The translations under genes were made by a program, and so were the position numbers. A DNA stretch of 64,000 nt. Source: CAVQBL01 sp963710715. GTDB taxonomy: Bacteria > Pseudomonadota > Gammaproteobacteria > DSM-16500. The stretch's first letter is position 1, and each line of letters opens with the position of its first letter. The notes beneath the pieces are model-generated. The model was given only the letters and a program-made list of their open reading frames with translations. It had not been told where the DNA came from and made no database searches. Below are positions 1 through 9,865 of this stretch, piece after piece. The DNA lies in the NCBI GenBank assembly GCA_963710715.1, contig CAVQBL010000008.1, forward strand, positions 23,710 through 87,709, in the 5' to 3' direction.

Positions 1-646
1 TAGCAAAAAGTAATTGTCGCATTGGCGCAAGTGTTTGTTTAACTTGATTATAAGAAGGATCTTTTATCAAAGCATCAGCAACTTTTTTAAATATCTCGTC
101 AGCATTTTCTTTTGTTTCATTTGATAGTATTGCTTTGGCCAATGCATCAATGAATTTATATTCGTTAGAGGTTGGGAGGAGCCTTCTTTCCCAATCAAAT
201 AAAATATAATTAATGTTTTGGATGAATGATTGTTGGTAATTCATGGCGTCAATCAAAATATCTGGAATAGTTTGATGTCCTTTTTCATGCGCTAAATTAG
301 CCGCTGTTAAATGATAACGTGTATCTTTGATCGTTGGATCAGCTTTTGATTCAAGCAATAGCTTGGTGGCATCTTTATGCCCAGCTGCAGCAGCCTCATG
401 CAAAGGCGTACAACCTACATTAGATGAAGCATTAATGGATGCTCCTGCCTGAATAAGCCGTGCAATAATCATTTTATTGCCTTTTTGAGCTGCAACATGC
501 AAAGGCGTAATCCCATTTTGGGTTACAGCATTAACTTTAGCCTTAGCAGCGATTAATATCTCCACCATCTGCTCATTGTTCTTTTCGACAGCGATATGCA
601 ACGGCGTTTTATTTCCACCCGTTGTTGGTGTTTTTATATCATACAT
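1..646 (-). CDS. Ankyrin-repeat protein, 3' end outside window
   Basis: Reading the minus strand from the ATG at 646 gives about 215 residues that stay open to the window edge, so the C-terminus is missing. Residues 1-110 hold three to four ankyrin repeats, seen as the recurring pattern 'G-x-TPLH-x-A' (TPLHIAVEKNN, TPLHVAAQKGN, TPLHEAAAAGH). The remainder is helical and unrecognised. Ankyrin repeats bind protein partners; in Legionellales they are common in host-directed effectors, which is an inference here. An in-frame TGA lies just upstream of the ATG, which fixes the start. No signal peptide or membrane segment is visible. Confidence 0.75.
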   Translation of the reverse strand, partial: MYDIKTPTTGGNKTPLHIAVEKNNEQMVEILIAAKAKVNAVTQNGITPLHVAAQKGNKMIIARLIQAGASINASSNVGCTPLHEAAAAGHKDATKLLLESKADPTIKDTRYHLTAANLAHEKGHQTIPDILIDAMNYQQSFIQNINYILFDWERRLLPTSNEYKFIDALAKAILSNETKENADEIFKKVADALIKDPSYNQVKQTLAPMRQLLFA

Positions 647-944
647 GAAAAATCAATGACTAGGCTTCAACTGGGATTGTTTTTCCATGCTATACGCAAT
701 TTAGTAAGGGTTCCAAAATCTTAAAGGTCATAACTTTATCGTCCTTTACACTAACCTCAAAAACCACATTGTTAATGTCGCATAACAAAATGAAGCGAAC
801 ATTGCATAATTTATTTTTCATTTATGCAGGTTATCAGTTGTAAGCGCAGGAAATAACTGCTTTCTTATATATAAATTTATCTTGATCGTTCACCAATAAT
901 TCATCTACCATAACATATGATAGTGAACAATTGATGAACTATAT
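647..944. other. Intergenic region between divergent genes
   Basis: About 300 bases separate the minus-strand ankyrin gene from the plus-strand LexA-like gene. It is AT-rich and must carry the divergent promoters, but I see no convincing -35/-10 pair, no canonical SOS box and no tRNA. Confidence 0.4.
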
Positions 945-1029
945 ATGACAACAGAATTCCAATCCAATTTGTACTAAATTTATTACAGAATATATAACAA
1001 ATAATGATCTTTCACCTTCCTATGCTGAG

Positions 1030-1536
1030 ATGACAGCAGCGATGGGGATCAGCCACCGTTCGAAAAGCTTAATTACCCGCAGTCTTCGTGCACTTAATAA
1101 AGAAGGCAAGATTTTTTTAAAGAAAGAAGGGCGACGCCTTCTCATTTCTCTTACTTCAAAACATTTGTCATTAGTAGGGAAAATTTCAGCAGGTGCTCCA
1201 ATTGAAGCTATTTCTGAAAATACCTTTATTGATGTTAATACTCTGTTCCAGGCAGAAAATCATTTTGCATTGCAGGTGAAAGGCCATTCCATGATTGAAG
1301 AAGGCATTCTGGATGGCGATATTATTATTTGTCGACATACTGATTTTGCAAACGAAGGTGATATTGTCGTTGCATTGATTGAGCAACATAACACAACGTT
1401 AAAACGTATTTCTTATAAGGTGAAGGGAATGATTACATTAATCCCTGCCAACATCGAGATGAAACCGAGGGCTTATCTACCAGAAAGGATTCAGGTACAA
1501 GGAGTATACGTAGGATTAATCCGCCTGAATCCATGA
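1030..1536 (+). CDS. LexA/UmuD-like S24 repressor-peptidase, N-terminus probably frameshifted
   Basis: The 168-residue product has a winged-helix-like N-terminal part and a C-terminal S24 peptidase domain. The self-cleavage Ala-Gly is visible in ISAGAP (about residue 53), the catalytic Ser in GHSM (about residue 86) and the catalytic Lys in TTLKRI (about residue 125). Such proteins repress SOS-type genes until RecA-stimulated autocleavage. The ATG at 1030 lies inside the helix-turn-helix: the same frame is open from 949 and encodes the missing helix, while the best upstream ATG (945) is one frame off and hits a stop. A one-base frameshift near 970 therefore probably damaged the N-terminus. 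It is followed 14 bp later by a Y-family polymerase gene, the usual partner. Confidence 0.7.
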   Translation: MTAAMGISHRSKSLITRSLRALNKEGKIFLKKEGRRLLISLTSKHLSLVGKISAGAPIEAISENTFIDVNTLFQAENHFALQVKGHSMIEEGILDGDIIICRHTDFANEGDIVVALIEQHNTTLKRISYKVKGMITLIPANIEMKPRAYLPERIQVQGVYVGLIRLNP

Positions 1537-1550
1537 GGTAAAAATGTTTT

Positions 1551-2807
1551 ATGGAAAAACAAATTAAACCTACACAACATTGGTCGCGAGCCATTATTCT
1601 GGTTGATATGAATGCGTTTTTTGCTTCTGTTGAACAATTGGATCATCCTGAGTGGCGGGGTAGGGCGCTCGCGGTTACGAATGGTAAACAAGGGACATGC
1701 ATTATTACCAGTTCTTATGAAGCACGTGCCTATGGAATTAAAACCGGGATGCGTCTTAAAGAAGCAAAACGTTTATGCCATCATTTAATTCAAGTGCCTG
1801 CACGGCCTGAAACGATATGTTGCCGTGTCGCGTGCAATTATGGATGCACTCGCAACATTGACGCCAGACATTGAAATTTTTTCTGTTGATGAAGCTTTTC
1901 TTGATGTGACTGACGTTGTCAATCTTTATATGGCACACCTGAAAAAATTGGGTTGATGGCAAAAGAACTTGTTTTTAATGCATCAGGATTACTTTGTTCT
2001 GTTGGCGTGAGTGGTGATAAAACAACAGCTAAATATGCGGCAAAATTACATAAAACCTGATGGATTTATCGTGATTCCACCGTGGGAAGCCAAAGAGAGA
2101 TTGCGTGATGTCCATGTGACTGAATTAAGCGGTATTAAATCTGGTATTGGCGGTTTTCTTGAAAAACACGGTGCATCAACATGCGGGGACGTTGAAAATA
2201 TTCCCAATTAGTATTTTAGCCAAACGGTTTGGCAATATCGGTAGAACGTATTTGGTATATGTGCCAAGGTGCTGATCCTGATCCTGTGCATACGATAGTT
2301 GCCGAATCCAAAATCAATGGGTCATGGCAAAGTGATGCCGCCGAATACAACGCATGCCAAACAGTCATAGAAACATTTCTTCATGCACATGTGTGAAAAG
2401 TTAGGCGCGCGATTACGACATCATCATTTTCAAGCACAGCATTTTTTTGCGGGTTTATTAAGTCATGAATTGGGTTGGTTTGGTTCAAAGGCAAAAGCAT
2501 TACAACCAACAGATGATAGTAAAGAAATTTTTCAACTCGCCGGTTTTTTAATTTATCAACATTGGCATGGTGAACCCGTGAGTCAAATACAAGTGACGGC
2601 ATTGATCCAAGTGATGCAGGATTACAAATGCGATTTTTTTATCAAACCAATGTAAAAACAGCGAATAACTTTATATCTGCGTTAGATGCAATTAATGACC
2701 TATATGGTGAATTTACCATTGCACCTGCGCCAATGTTATATCGATCACAAATGCCGAATGTGATTGCCCCTGCATGGAAGCCTTATGGTCATCGTCAAAC
2801 AATTTAA
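1551..2807 (+). pseudogene. Y-family DNA polymerase (DinB/UmuC-like), multiply frameshifted
   Basis: The first frame (1551-1874) reads IILVDMNAFFASVEQ, the start of a Y-family polymerase with its metal-binding Asp. The second catalytic motif, SVDEAFLDVT, lies downstream in another frame (about 1878-1910). Homology continues in shifted frames through 2011-2211 and 2383-2655 and ends with PAWKPYGHRQTI and a TAA at 2805-2807. At least four frame changes are needed to read it through, so no active translesion polymerase can be made. It stands directly after the LexA/UmuD-like gene, forming a former SOS mutagenesis cassette. Confidence 0.8.
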
Positions 2808-2820
2808 TAAGGAGCATCCT

Positions 2821-3260
2821 ATGCCGGAAGCGGTTATTTTCAGTTATCAAAATAAAATTCATACCGTTTCTTTTTCCAAGCCCAAGGCAATATTACCGTT
2901 AAACATTAAAAACGGTGACTGTAGGCTTAGTAACATGGGGAAGGAGAGAGCAAGAAAACAGTGAAATGCCATTAGGAGGTTGGGCACGATTATCTGGTGT
3001 AAAAAATGAAAAAGATTCACTAGATGGCATTTATATTTCCCCAAACCCGTACAAATTCCGGTTGATAAATTCATGGAAAAAGATTTTGAAGGAAAGACGT
3101 TGTTGGTATGAAGTCACAAAAGGTAAATGTATTCAAGGATTACTTGCTACACGTAGAGGATGAATATCGAGTTTATATTGTGACAGTGGACCCTGAAGAT
3201 TTAGCCAATTCTCATTATCGATGGCCACATATCATAACTTGTTCCATGAGGCCGGGTGGA
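2821..3260 (+). pseudogene. Degraded third gene of the SOS-type cassette
   Basis: It begins at an ATG 13 bp after the polymerase stop with a GGAG ribosome site (2810-2814). Readable blocks in different frames are MPEAVIFSYQNKIHT, then VTWGRREQENSEMPLGGWAR, then WYEVTKGKCIQGLLAT and YRVYIVTVDPEDLANSHY. Three or more frameshifts break it. I recall similar small proteins beside Y-family polymerase genes but cannot name the family with certainty; an SOS-associated accessory role is inference. Confidence 0.5.
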
Positions 3261-3359
3261 GTAGGGTAGGTATGCGTTTTAACCGAAGACATTTTGTTCA
3301 CATTTCATGATAATGAAGTTTATAGCTCAAGAGAAGAAGCCACCGTCTTTGCTTTTGTA

Positions 3360-4178
3360 TCAGTAAAATTTTATGTGAGTTATTCCAGATTTGTTGGCTA
3401 GATCATATAAGAACATTTTTAAACGTAAAACAAAAGGAAACCCTTTCATTACCTTGATATCCTCGAAATAGGATATTTGATTAACTATTTCAATCTGTGG
3501 TGACCATCCTTTTATTATAGTAGTATCATCAATTCCCCACTGTATTTCTGCATCCTCCATGTGAGATTCCTTTAACATTTTATTTGCATAGTACATACCT
3601 TTTTTAGAAATTGAATCGAAAATCAGTTCTGAGTGCGGAAATTGCCGGGTCATTTCTAATAATAATGTTTTGATTTCAATTTCCTTGAAATACATAAATA
3701 AACCACCCGCAAAGAAGAAAAATTGGTTGCCGTATTTTTTAACATCATCCATCCATGAATAATCGATTATGGATTTTGCTATTAGATGAACACGCCCTGT
3801 TTCTCCCAGTAATTGTTTACGCAATGAAATAACTTCAGGTAAGTCAAGATCGATCCATGTGAGATTTTGGTTGTCAACTCGATAAAAAGCTGTTTCTAAA
3901 CCAGCACCTAAATTTACAATAATGCCAGAAGGATTTATTTGTAAATATTTATTAATGGCAATATCAAATTGATAAGCTCTTGCCATCCAGAAGAGTGTTG
4001 CGCTACCTAAATGTTGTGAAAGCTCATCAAAATTATAATTAAGAGAGTTAACCAGCTGAATGGCACGTTCGTCATGAATAGGGGAGAATGATTTCTGACT
4101 AAATTGGGCACGTCCAACCAAAGGCATGAGGAGAGTTTTAGGAACGCCTTCTAAACTAACGGCTAGCTTATCAGTCAT
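3360..4178 (-). CDS. Class I SAM-dependent methyltransferase, LCM/PPM-like
   Basis: The 272-residue protein carries the SAM-binding motif I as VNLGAGLET (about residues 88-96), followed by WIDLDLPEV with the acidic ribose-binding residues, and FFFAGGLFMYF (about residue 154). This order is typical of the leucine carboxyl methyltransferase/TcmP-like family, which transfers a methyl group from SAM to carboxyl or hydroxyl groups of proteins or small molecules. The substrate cannot be read from sequence. The start ATG at 4178 has an AAGG ribosome site. It is a complete, apparently functional gene between decayed neighbours. Confidence 0.8.
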   Translation of the reverse strand: MTDKLAVSLEGVPKTLLMPLVGRAQFSQKSFSPIHDERAIQLVNSLNYNFDELSQHLGSATLFWMARAYQFDIAINKYLQINPSGIIVNLGAGLETAFYRVDNQNLTWIDLDLPEVISLRKQLLGETGRVHLIAKSIIDYSWMDDVKKYGNQFFFFAGGLFMYFKEIEIKTLLLEMTRQFPHSELIFDSISKKGMYYANKMLKESHMEDAEIQWGIDDTTIIKGWSPQIEIVNQISYFEDIKVMKGFPFVLRLKMFLYDLANKSGITHIKFY

Positions 4179-4238
4179 TATAAGGACCTTGCTTAGAAAT
4201 TATTGGAATTATACCTTCTTTAAAAACAGTAAGGCACA

Positions 4239-5645
4239 TCATATTTTTAACTTCACCGCTTGTTTTGACTGCATTGATGCAAGTTGAGCTTTACATTCAT
4301 TTAACGCTTTGCTTGCCTTTTCGATTTTAGGTTGTGTTCCAGGAGTATATCTGGGCTCTTAAATATAAAGCGGTTTCTAGAAAAGATTTTGCTTCTTCAA
4401 GTTGACTCAGCATTTGAAATACGCGTCCTATATTATAATATACAGTAGCAAGAGATGGGTCTGATTTGACGCAGTTAAAAGTAAGTATTTTTAATACGTC
4501 AAAAAACAAAGCATTAGCAGCTTTATACTTTTTTGCTTGAAAATCGAGTTTTGCTTTGGCATTACGATTTACCGCTCGAGCTATTTCTTGTTTTCTTTTT
4601 GTTGCTAGATCCTCATAAAGTTTATTATCGCGATATTGTTTTGATTGATAGCTATACTCACCGAGTATATTCTTTTTGAGGAATGTTTCAGGTGCGGTTT
4701 TCTTGTATTCCTCAATGACAACTTCAAAATCTTTAAAGTATTTCTCTTTTATTTCTAGAAGTGAAAGGATAGTTCTTTTAAACTCTTTGTCTTCTTTTAA
4801 TTCAGGGATGTTCAGTTCAACCGTGAGGGTATCTTTAAAATTACGCCTAAATATAAGTTCAGAGTCATAGTTATTTAGATAGCCTTCTAAATAAAAAGCA
4901 ATAGAAGCCGACAATTCTTTTTCTTCCATGCCAAGTTTCACTTTATGTTTTTTTGCATCCTCAATAATTCCAAGCAATTTTTGAATAATGATTACATACG
5001 TATCAGATTCTTTAAAGAAATTCATTTGGTTTTTAGTGTATGTGTGTGATGTATCAACTGAAAGATCTTTTTCTCCCATCGCACTCCAGTGATGCCCATC
5101 AAATATACATAATTGCTTAGATTTTTTTGTTCCTGTTTTGACGCGGGCTACGACTCCTATTATTTGCTCTATCTTTTGAGTGGCTGAAAGTTGTTGCTCC
5201 TGTGGGTGATGAATTAAATTATTCGGTCTTTCTGTGATGGGAAATGTTTTTATCTGAAATTGTTTGCTATCATCACTCTTGCTTTCTAATGAAACTTGAA
5301 CAGCGCCATGCGATTTATCAATTAGCTGTGAAACAAAAGTTTTATTAGGGTGTACGGCTTTAAAATATTCAGTTAAGCAATCTCGTAAATACTTGCCTTC
5401 CAATTCGCGGGTGATAAGAGTTATTTTTGTTGCATCATCCATGCCTAGAATATGGTTTCTTAATTGATCAGGAGCAACGCCGAGTTCAATATCAACATGA
5501 GCAAGCTCTACTCGATCTTGGGTTGAAAAGATTAATATGGCACAACTTGAAAATTGGTCAGTATAAAGACCAGAAATACCATAGGATTGAGCTGCGGTTG
5601 AAAGACTGCTGTTTTACCTTGAGGGACATAAACAATATATGTCAT
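4239..5645 (-). pseudogene. TPR-containing hypothetical protein with frameshifts at both ends
   Basis: The longest frame is 4327-5442 (371 residues). Its last 60 residues (DPSLATVYYNIGRVFQMLSQ and following) form a tetratricopeptide-like helical pair; the rest is not recognised. The gene appears longer: upstream, a start at 5645 (MTYIVYVPQGK) enters a frame that must shift once near 5590 to continue as SYGISGLYTDQF into the main frame. Downstream, a one-base shift near 4335 extends the product by about 30 residues (PKIEKASKALNECK) to a TGA at 4239. Both joins keep a plausible protein, so a formerly single gene of about 465 residues is likely. The middle part alone might still be expressed. 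Confidence 0.55.
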
Positions 5646-5733
5646 ATACAACATCCTTTTAAAATTAAAAAGTGGCAACATGTTCAAAAATAAGTTGTTA
5701 AATTCTTTCTGCAAAAAAACTGATGCGAATATA

Positions 5734-6300
5734 CTATTTTTTCTTCGCCTGTTCGCGCAGCATTTCAATTTCTTTTTTTGCTACGGCAGCTTCTTGTTTG
5801 GCAAGATTATATTTTTCATTTAATTGTTCCTGTTTTGCAGCAAGTTTTTGCTCTCGTTGTTCCATATCATGGATACGGGCATGAGCGGCAGCGAGTTGAC
5901 GTTCTAATTTGAGTTTCTCCAAATCAAGATCATTTTTAGCATTTTCGAGTGTAACCTGAGTTGCAGCTAATTTTTCTTCTACTTCTTTTATGGTAGCAAG
6001 ATGCTCATCAATTCTAGATTTTAATTTGGTATTTTCTTTTTCAAAGGATTCAATTTCTTGCACCTTAACTTCCGCAATTGCGCGCTGTACAGCCTCTGTT
6101 AATTTAATGCTTTTTATAAGTGTTAGCTCTTTTGATGTTTTTTCTCGTTCATAACGTTCACGATAAGTGGCGATAGTACTTTTGCTGCCTCCTAGAACAT
6201 CATGTGCTGTATTGGTGCCGGCACGACCCTCTTGAAGAAGTTGCTCCCAAGCCACAACGAATTTTTCGTAAGGAATCCCTGGCCTACCTTGTTTTGTCAT
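5734..6300 (-). CDS. KfrA-like coiled-coil DNA-binding protein
   Basis: The 188-residue protein starts with the KfrA N-terminal DNA-binding domain (about residues 1-60, MTKQGRPGIPYEKF, then GGSKSTIATYRERYE as the recognition region). From about residue 65 to the end it is a charged, heptad-rich coiled coil. KfrA of plasmids represses its own promoter and forms filaments or clusters that help partition or nucleoid structure. It is the shortest of three paralogues in the window (others at 23053-24105 and 37830-38910). A perfect 10-bp inverted repeat lies 26 bp upstream of the start, well placed as its autoregulatory operator. Confidence 0.8.
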   Translation of the reverse strand: MTKQGRPGIPYEKFVVAWEQLLQEGRAGTNTAHDVLGGSKSTIATYRERYEREKTSKELTLIKSIKLTEAVQRAIAEVKVQEIESFEKENTKLKSRIDEHLATIKEVEEKLAATQVTLENAKNDLDLEKLKLERQLAAAHARIHDMEQREQKLAAKQEQLNEKYNLAKQEAAVAKKEIEMLREQAKKK

Positions 6301-6325
6301 GGCTAATGCTCGCTAATAAATACTA

Positions 6326-6353
6326 TTTAATACCAGTATTATATGGTATTAAA
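6326..6353. promoter_or_regulatory. Perfect inverted repeat, probable KfrA-like operator
   Basis: TTTAATACCA at 6326-6335 and TGGTATTAAA at 6344-6353 are exact reverse complements separated by 8 bases. The site sits just upstream of the kfrA-like start at 6300. KfrA proteins are known autorepressors binding inverted repeats in their promoters, so this is the natural candidate site; binding itself is inference. Confidence 0.6.
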
Positions 6354-6434
6354 ATGATATAGCAAGTCATTTTTAGACTGGGAGTTGGTTGATTGAATCG
6401 TTAAGACAAATGGATTACCCAAACAGCGGGTCAA

Positions 6435-7163
6435 TTACATTTTTGCACTTTTCGTATTATTTTTTGTAGTATCAAAAGCCTCTTTAGGATTGCTTTGCGG
6501 TGGATGTGAAAGACTATTACCAGCTCTATTTCCGAATGTACCATACTGTTGATATGATTGGCTTAAGCTAGTAGTTAACGCAGTTAATGGTGGTTCTTGC
6601 AAAATATCTTTGAGGCTTTGAGTATCCAATTCAATCTGAAAGTAATTTAATTTTTGTTGTTCTATGTGTAGCATCATGTCTGGTAATATGACGTCATTAT
6701 AATAACTTAATAATTTTGGTGTTTGTTTATTTAATATCTCTAATCCTTCCTCCTCAAGTTGTACAATCAAATGAGGAACGCGCACAATAAGCTCAGCAGC
6801 GTGCTCTGTTGATTTGTATTGAGTAAATGCATGGTTGATAATTTCATGCAGCGTTATTTTATTACTGTTGATATTGGAAATAATTAATTGAAATGCGGAC
6901 TCATTCGACATATAACTTTTCCCTGATGATTTAGTGTCATCTGCAGACGGGTATGGATTACATTTATTCTTATAGATGAGCTGCATGGCAAGGTGGCATA
7001 ACTCATGAATTAAAGTACCACGCATTTGTTCATTAGGACGTTTTGCTCCTATATAGATTTTTCCCGATTCAAATACAGCTGCACCCCGGGTAGCGCTGTG
7101 CTGGGTAGGATTAATCATTTCAACATGGTCATTATTGAAATCAAAAATGATATCAATTTTCAC
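6435..7163 (-). CDS. Putative zinc metallopeptidase with HExxH motif
   Basis: The 242-residue product has GTLIHELCHLAM at about residues 49-60, a clear HExxH zinc-binding and catalytic motif, with YMSNESAF about 30 residues later offering a possible third ligand Glu. The family cannot be named further. The only start is a GTG at 7163 without a visible ribosome site, and the frame is open upstream of it. Reading that frame back across the 20-bp gap gives sequence continuous with the C-terminus of the ankyrin protein 7184-9328 after one base shift at an A-run (7204-7208). It is therefore probably the C-terminal domain of a split ankyrin-peptidase fusion rather than an independent gene. Confidence 0.6.
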   Translation of the reverse strand: MKIDIIFDFNNDHVEMINPTQHSATRGAAVFESGKIYIGAKRPNEQMRGTLIHELCHLAMQLIYKNKCNPYPSADDTKSSGKSYMSNESAFQLIISNINSNKITLHEIINHAFTQYKSTEHAAELIVRVPHLIVQLEEEGLEILNKQTPKLLSYYNDVILPDMMLHIEQQKLNYFQIELDTQSLKDILQEPPLTALTTSLSQSYQQYGTFGNRAGNSLSHPPQSNPKEAFDTTKNNTKSAKM

Positions 7164-7183
7164 GGATGAATATTCAATGACTT

Positions 7184-9328
7184 CTAAAATAGGAATAATA
7201 TACTTTTTAATGATTCATCTATGGAAAAGAAATTCTGGAATATTTTTCCTATATTTAATTGCTCTTCAAGTTGTCGTCGATTGCGACCAGTAAATCTTGA
7301 TCGCGATACAAAATAGTTAATAAGGGCATCTGATGGTCGTGTAAAATACTTTAATAGAAAATTTCTTAGCTGTTTTTTTTCATCATCCTTTAAGATGTTA
7401 TATACTGGTTTTTCATCTTCGCCTAATTCTGTTCCCTCAGCCATCAAAATGGCAACACATTCTAAATGTTTTTGATCTAATGCCGCGCAAAGCATAGTTT
7501 GTCCACGCTCATCTAGGCTTTTTAAGTTAATATTTTGATTTATTAAAAAATCTTGTAATTTTTTTGGTTGATTAGTTGCGATAAAGTCAAAACAACGTTT
7601 AACATTATGAAGATAGGATTGTAACAAGGGGATAATTTTTTCTTTTATAGAAGTATTACTTGATAACTCCCGCTGGATGGTTTCAAATAAAATTTTTGAT
7701 AATTCAGCTCCATATTTTAACAGATGCGCTATTGTTTTTTCATCACCATTTCTAGCAGCTATTATCAATAATGGCTCATTTGCTTTGATTGAGTTTGGAT
7801 CGATATTGTTTTGTAATAGAATGAGAACAATATCAGATAGTTTATGCTTTATAGCTAAAAATAAAGGGTGACAGCCATCAGGCTGTGGAATAATTAATCC
7901 TGTCACCGATAGTATAAGCCATTTCGCAACTTCTACCTGCTTATTCATAAGCGCTAAATGCAAAAGATTTTCGCCACTATCTGTTTGCAAAGATAAATTG
8001 GCATGTTTCAGCTGCAGGAACTGTAATATACTAAGATTGCCGTGATAGGCATTAAAATGAATTAACAGCCATCCTTCTTGTCTTACCTGCATAGCCTGCG
8101 GTTCTTGGATTATATAGTATTTAATAATTTCGGTCGCTTTTTCTCCTGCTTCATGAGAAGTATAATTTTGCAGTAGTGATTGTAGTCGTTCTTTCGGTGA
8201 AATACTTTTCTGAATGTCAGCAATTTTATCAGACGAAATACTTGTACCTGATAAATCTATTTGAATTAGTTTATTAAAATCTTTCAATAAATTCTTTAAT
8301 GAATTGACACAGTTGTCATCTAAATCGTTGTTGCCTGAAAGATCAAGCTTTTCAATATTTATCTTTGCTTCCGTTAGAGCTCGTTTGATATCAGGAATAT
8401 CTGCAATAGATATTTTGAGACGGGCTAGGTTTAATAACTTAGAAGATGGATCAGGTACTGTTTTTGAAATAGTTTGTTTTATATTTTGAGTTTCTTTGTA
8501 CTGGATTAATAATTTATTTATTTTTATGCGTTCCTCGTTGATACCTCCTCTTGGGCGAATATATGGCAACTCTAATGGTGTTTGTTTTTTTATGTTCTGT
8601 ATGGATAAATTAGGGTTAAATTTTAAAACTTCTTTACACCCTTCAGCATTATCGAAAAAAACAACATGGTGAAGTAATGTACTTTGATCATAATCAAGTT
8701 CATTAATGTTGTAGCCAAGTTGATTTATCAAATAATTAAGTAATTCTGGGGTTATTACAGCAGAAGCGATAGCATGCAAAATGGTTTTATTTTTTATGCC
8801 TTGCGCCCTATGTGCTGCTCCACTATCAATTAATAATTGAAGGAGAGCTAAATTACCTCTACGAGCAGCTGCGTAGATTGGAAGTGTGCCATCTAATCCA
8901 GATATGTTAACATTAACTTGAGTTCGTTGAATAAAATCACTGATAAATTCTACAGGATGGTTTCTCTCGATTGCCATACAAAGTAGATATGCAGTATCTA
9001 TTCCTTGGTTAGGTGTAAAATGTTCTTGAACAAGCTGAATATTACCATTAAAAACAGCTTTATATAGCTCATCTGGGATAGTGCTTCTCCGTTTCTCATT
9101 TAGCTTCTCGTTATGATTTCGTGCATTTTTGTGAGCTCCAAAATCTATACTTGCATCAGGGAGCGGGAGATAACGAAAACTTTGCGTGTGATTAATAAAG
9201 GTTTTTTCATCTGAAGCGGTTTTGGGGAAATTCTGTTGAGTATGCATACTTGCTATTTTCCTTGAGTAGCTATTTAAGTTCTCACGAATAAATATCATTC
9301 TATCATTAGAATACTTCCTATTTAACAC
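7184..9328 (-). CDS. Large ankyrin-repeat protein
   Basis: The 714-residue protein has ankyrin repeats in two blocks: about residues 85-290 (AVFNGNIQLVQEHF, GTLPIYAAARRGNLALLQLL, NKTILHAIASA, QSTLLHHVVFFDN) and about 400-650 (GWLLIHFNAYHGNLSILQFL, GENLLHLALMNKQVEVAKWL, GCHPLFLAIKHKL, EPLLIIAARNGDEKTIAHLL, GQTMLCAALDQKHLECVAIL). Between them residues 310-370 include a short LRR-like stretch (IEKLDLSGNNDLDDNCVNSL). There is no signal peptide. The frame ends abruptly after FLF, and the next gene (HExxH peptidase) continues it after a one-base shift. A host-directed role is inferred from domain type only. The N-terminal start is uncertain. Confidence 0.75.
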   Translation of the reverse strand: MLNRKYSNDRMIFIRENLNSYSRKIASMHTQQNFPKTASDEKTFINHTQSFRYLPLPDASIDFGAHKNARNHNEKLNEKRRSTIPDELYKAVFNGNIQLVQEHFTPNQGIDTAYLLCMAIERNHPVEFISDFIQRTQVNVNISGLDGTLPIYAAARRGNLALLQLLIDSGAAHRAQGIKNKTILHAIASAVITPELLNYLINQLGYNINELDYDQSTLLHHVVFFDNAEGCKEVLKFNPNLSIQNIKKQTPLELPYIRPRGGINEERIKINKLLIQYKETQNIKQTISKTVPDPSSKLLNLARLKISIADIPDIKRALTEAKINIEKLDLSGNNDLDDNCVNSLKNLLKDFNKLIQIDLSGTSISSDKIADIQKSISPKERLQSLLQNYTSHEAGEKATEIIKYYIIQEPQAMQVRQEGWLLIHFNAYHGNLSILQFLQLKHANLSLQTDSGENLLHLALMNKQVEVAKWLILSVTGLIIPQPDGCHPLFLAIKHKLSDIVLILLQNNIDPNSIKANEPLLIIAARNGDEKTIAHLLKYGAELSKILFETIQRELSSNTSIKEKIIPLLQSYLHNVKRCFDFIATNQPKKLQDFLINQNINLKSLDERGQTMLCAALDQKHLECVAILMAEGTELGEDEKPVYNILKDDEKKQLRNFLLKYFTRPSDALINYFVSRSRFTGRNRRQLEEQLNIGKIFQNFFSIDESLKSILFLF

Positions 9329-9865
9329 TTTTAACTCAGGATTCTATGTCATTCCTATAAGTTCTACTCAATGATGGATTTGCTATATCGATATTTTGTT
9401 TCTAAGAGATATGCCACTTGACGAATAAAGCTAAAAGTTAGCAGGTAAATGTTTGCGCTTGACACGAGGTACTGCTAAGGGCTCGTTTCTTCGAGTACTT
9501 ATTGATTAAGTGGGCAGAACACAGCTTCGATCATGATTTTTGCTCGTTCGCGAGCTAATAAAAAATTTAAAATCAACTACCTCATTTTGAAATTGACTTC
9601 TGTCATTTGCCAAAGTTCGTTGCAATAGATTAGTATTTGCCGCACTCAATAGCAATAATGGATTGATCATGACAGAACTACTATTAAACATTGGCGAAGA
9701 ATAGGAAGTGGCTTGATAAGCAATGAAATGAAACATTACTGAAACTGACCAAAAACGGCAAAGTTAAAACCACCTCGCCGTAAACTCAACCGCGAAGTCA
9801 GGGCGCGGGAATATCTTACCACCCATGAAAGCGCGCTTGAGTTTGTCATTTTGCTTGGCATTGTA
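9329..9865. other. Intergenic region, no supported gene
   Basis: This 537-base stretch holds a 76-codon open frame on the minus strand (9506-9736) that has no recognisable domain, no good ribosome site and low-complexity composition, so I do not annotate it. A GC-rich patch (9775-9830) and the region just after the cold-shock gene might hold a terminator, but no clean hairpin with a T-run is visible. Confidence 0.4.

Noticed and set aside
945..980. SOS box upstream of the LexA-like gene
   Set aside because: No palindrome close to a CTG-N10-CAG pattern was found, so no operator is claimed.
5427..5693. 88-codon plus-strand frame
   Set aside because: It is the antisense of the 5' part of the TPR pseudogene, whose minus-strand reading makes better protein sense.
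9506..9736. 76-codon minus-strand open frame
   Set aside because: No domain, no ribosome site, Ser/Leu-rich low-complexity text; probably chance in AT-rich DNA.
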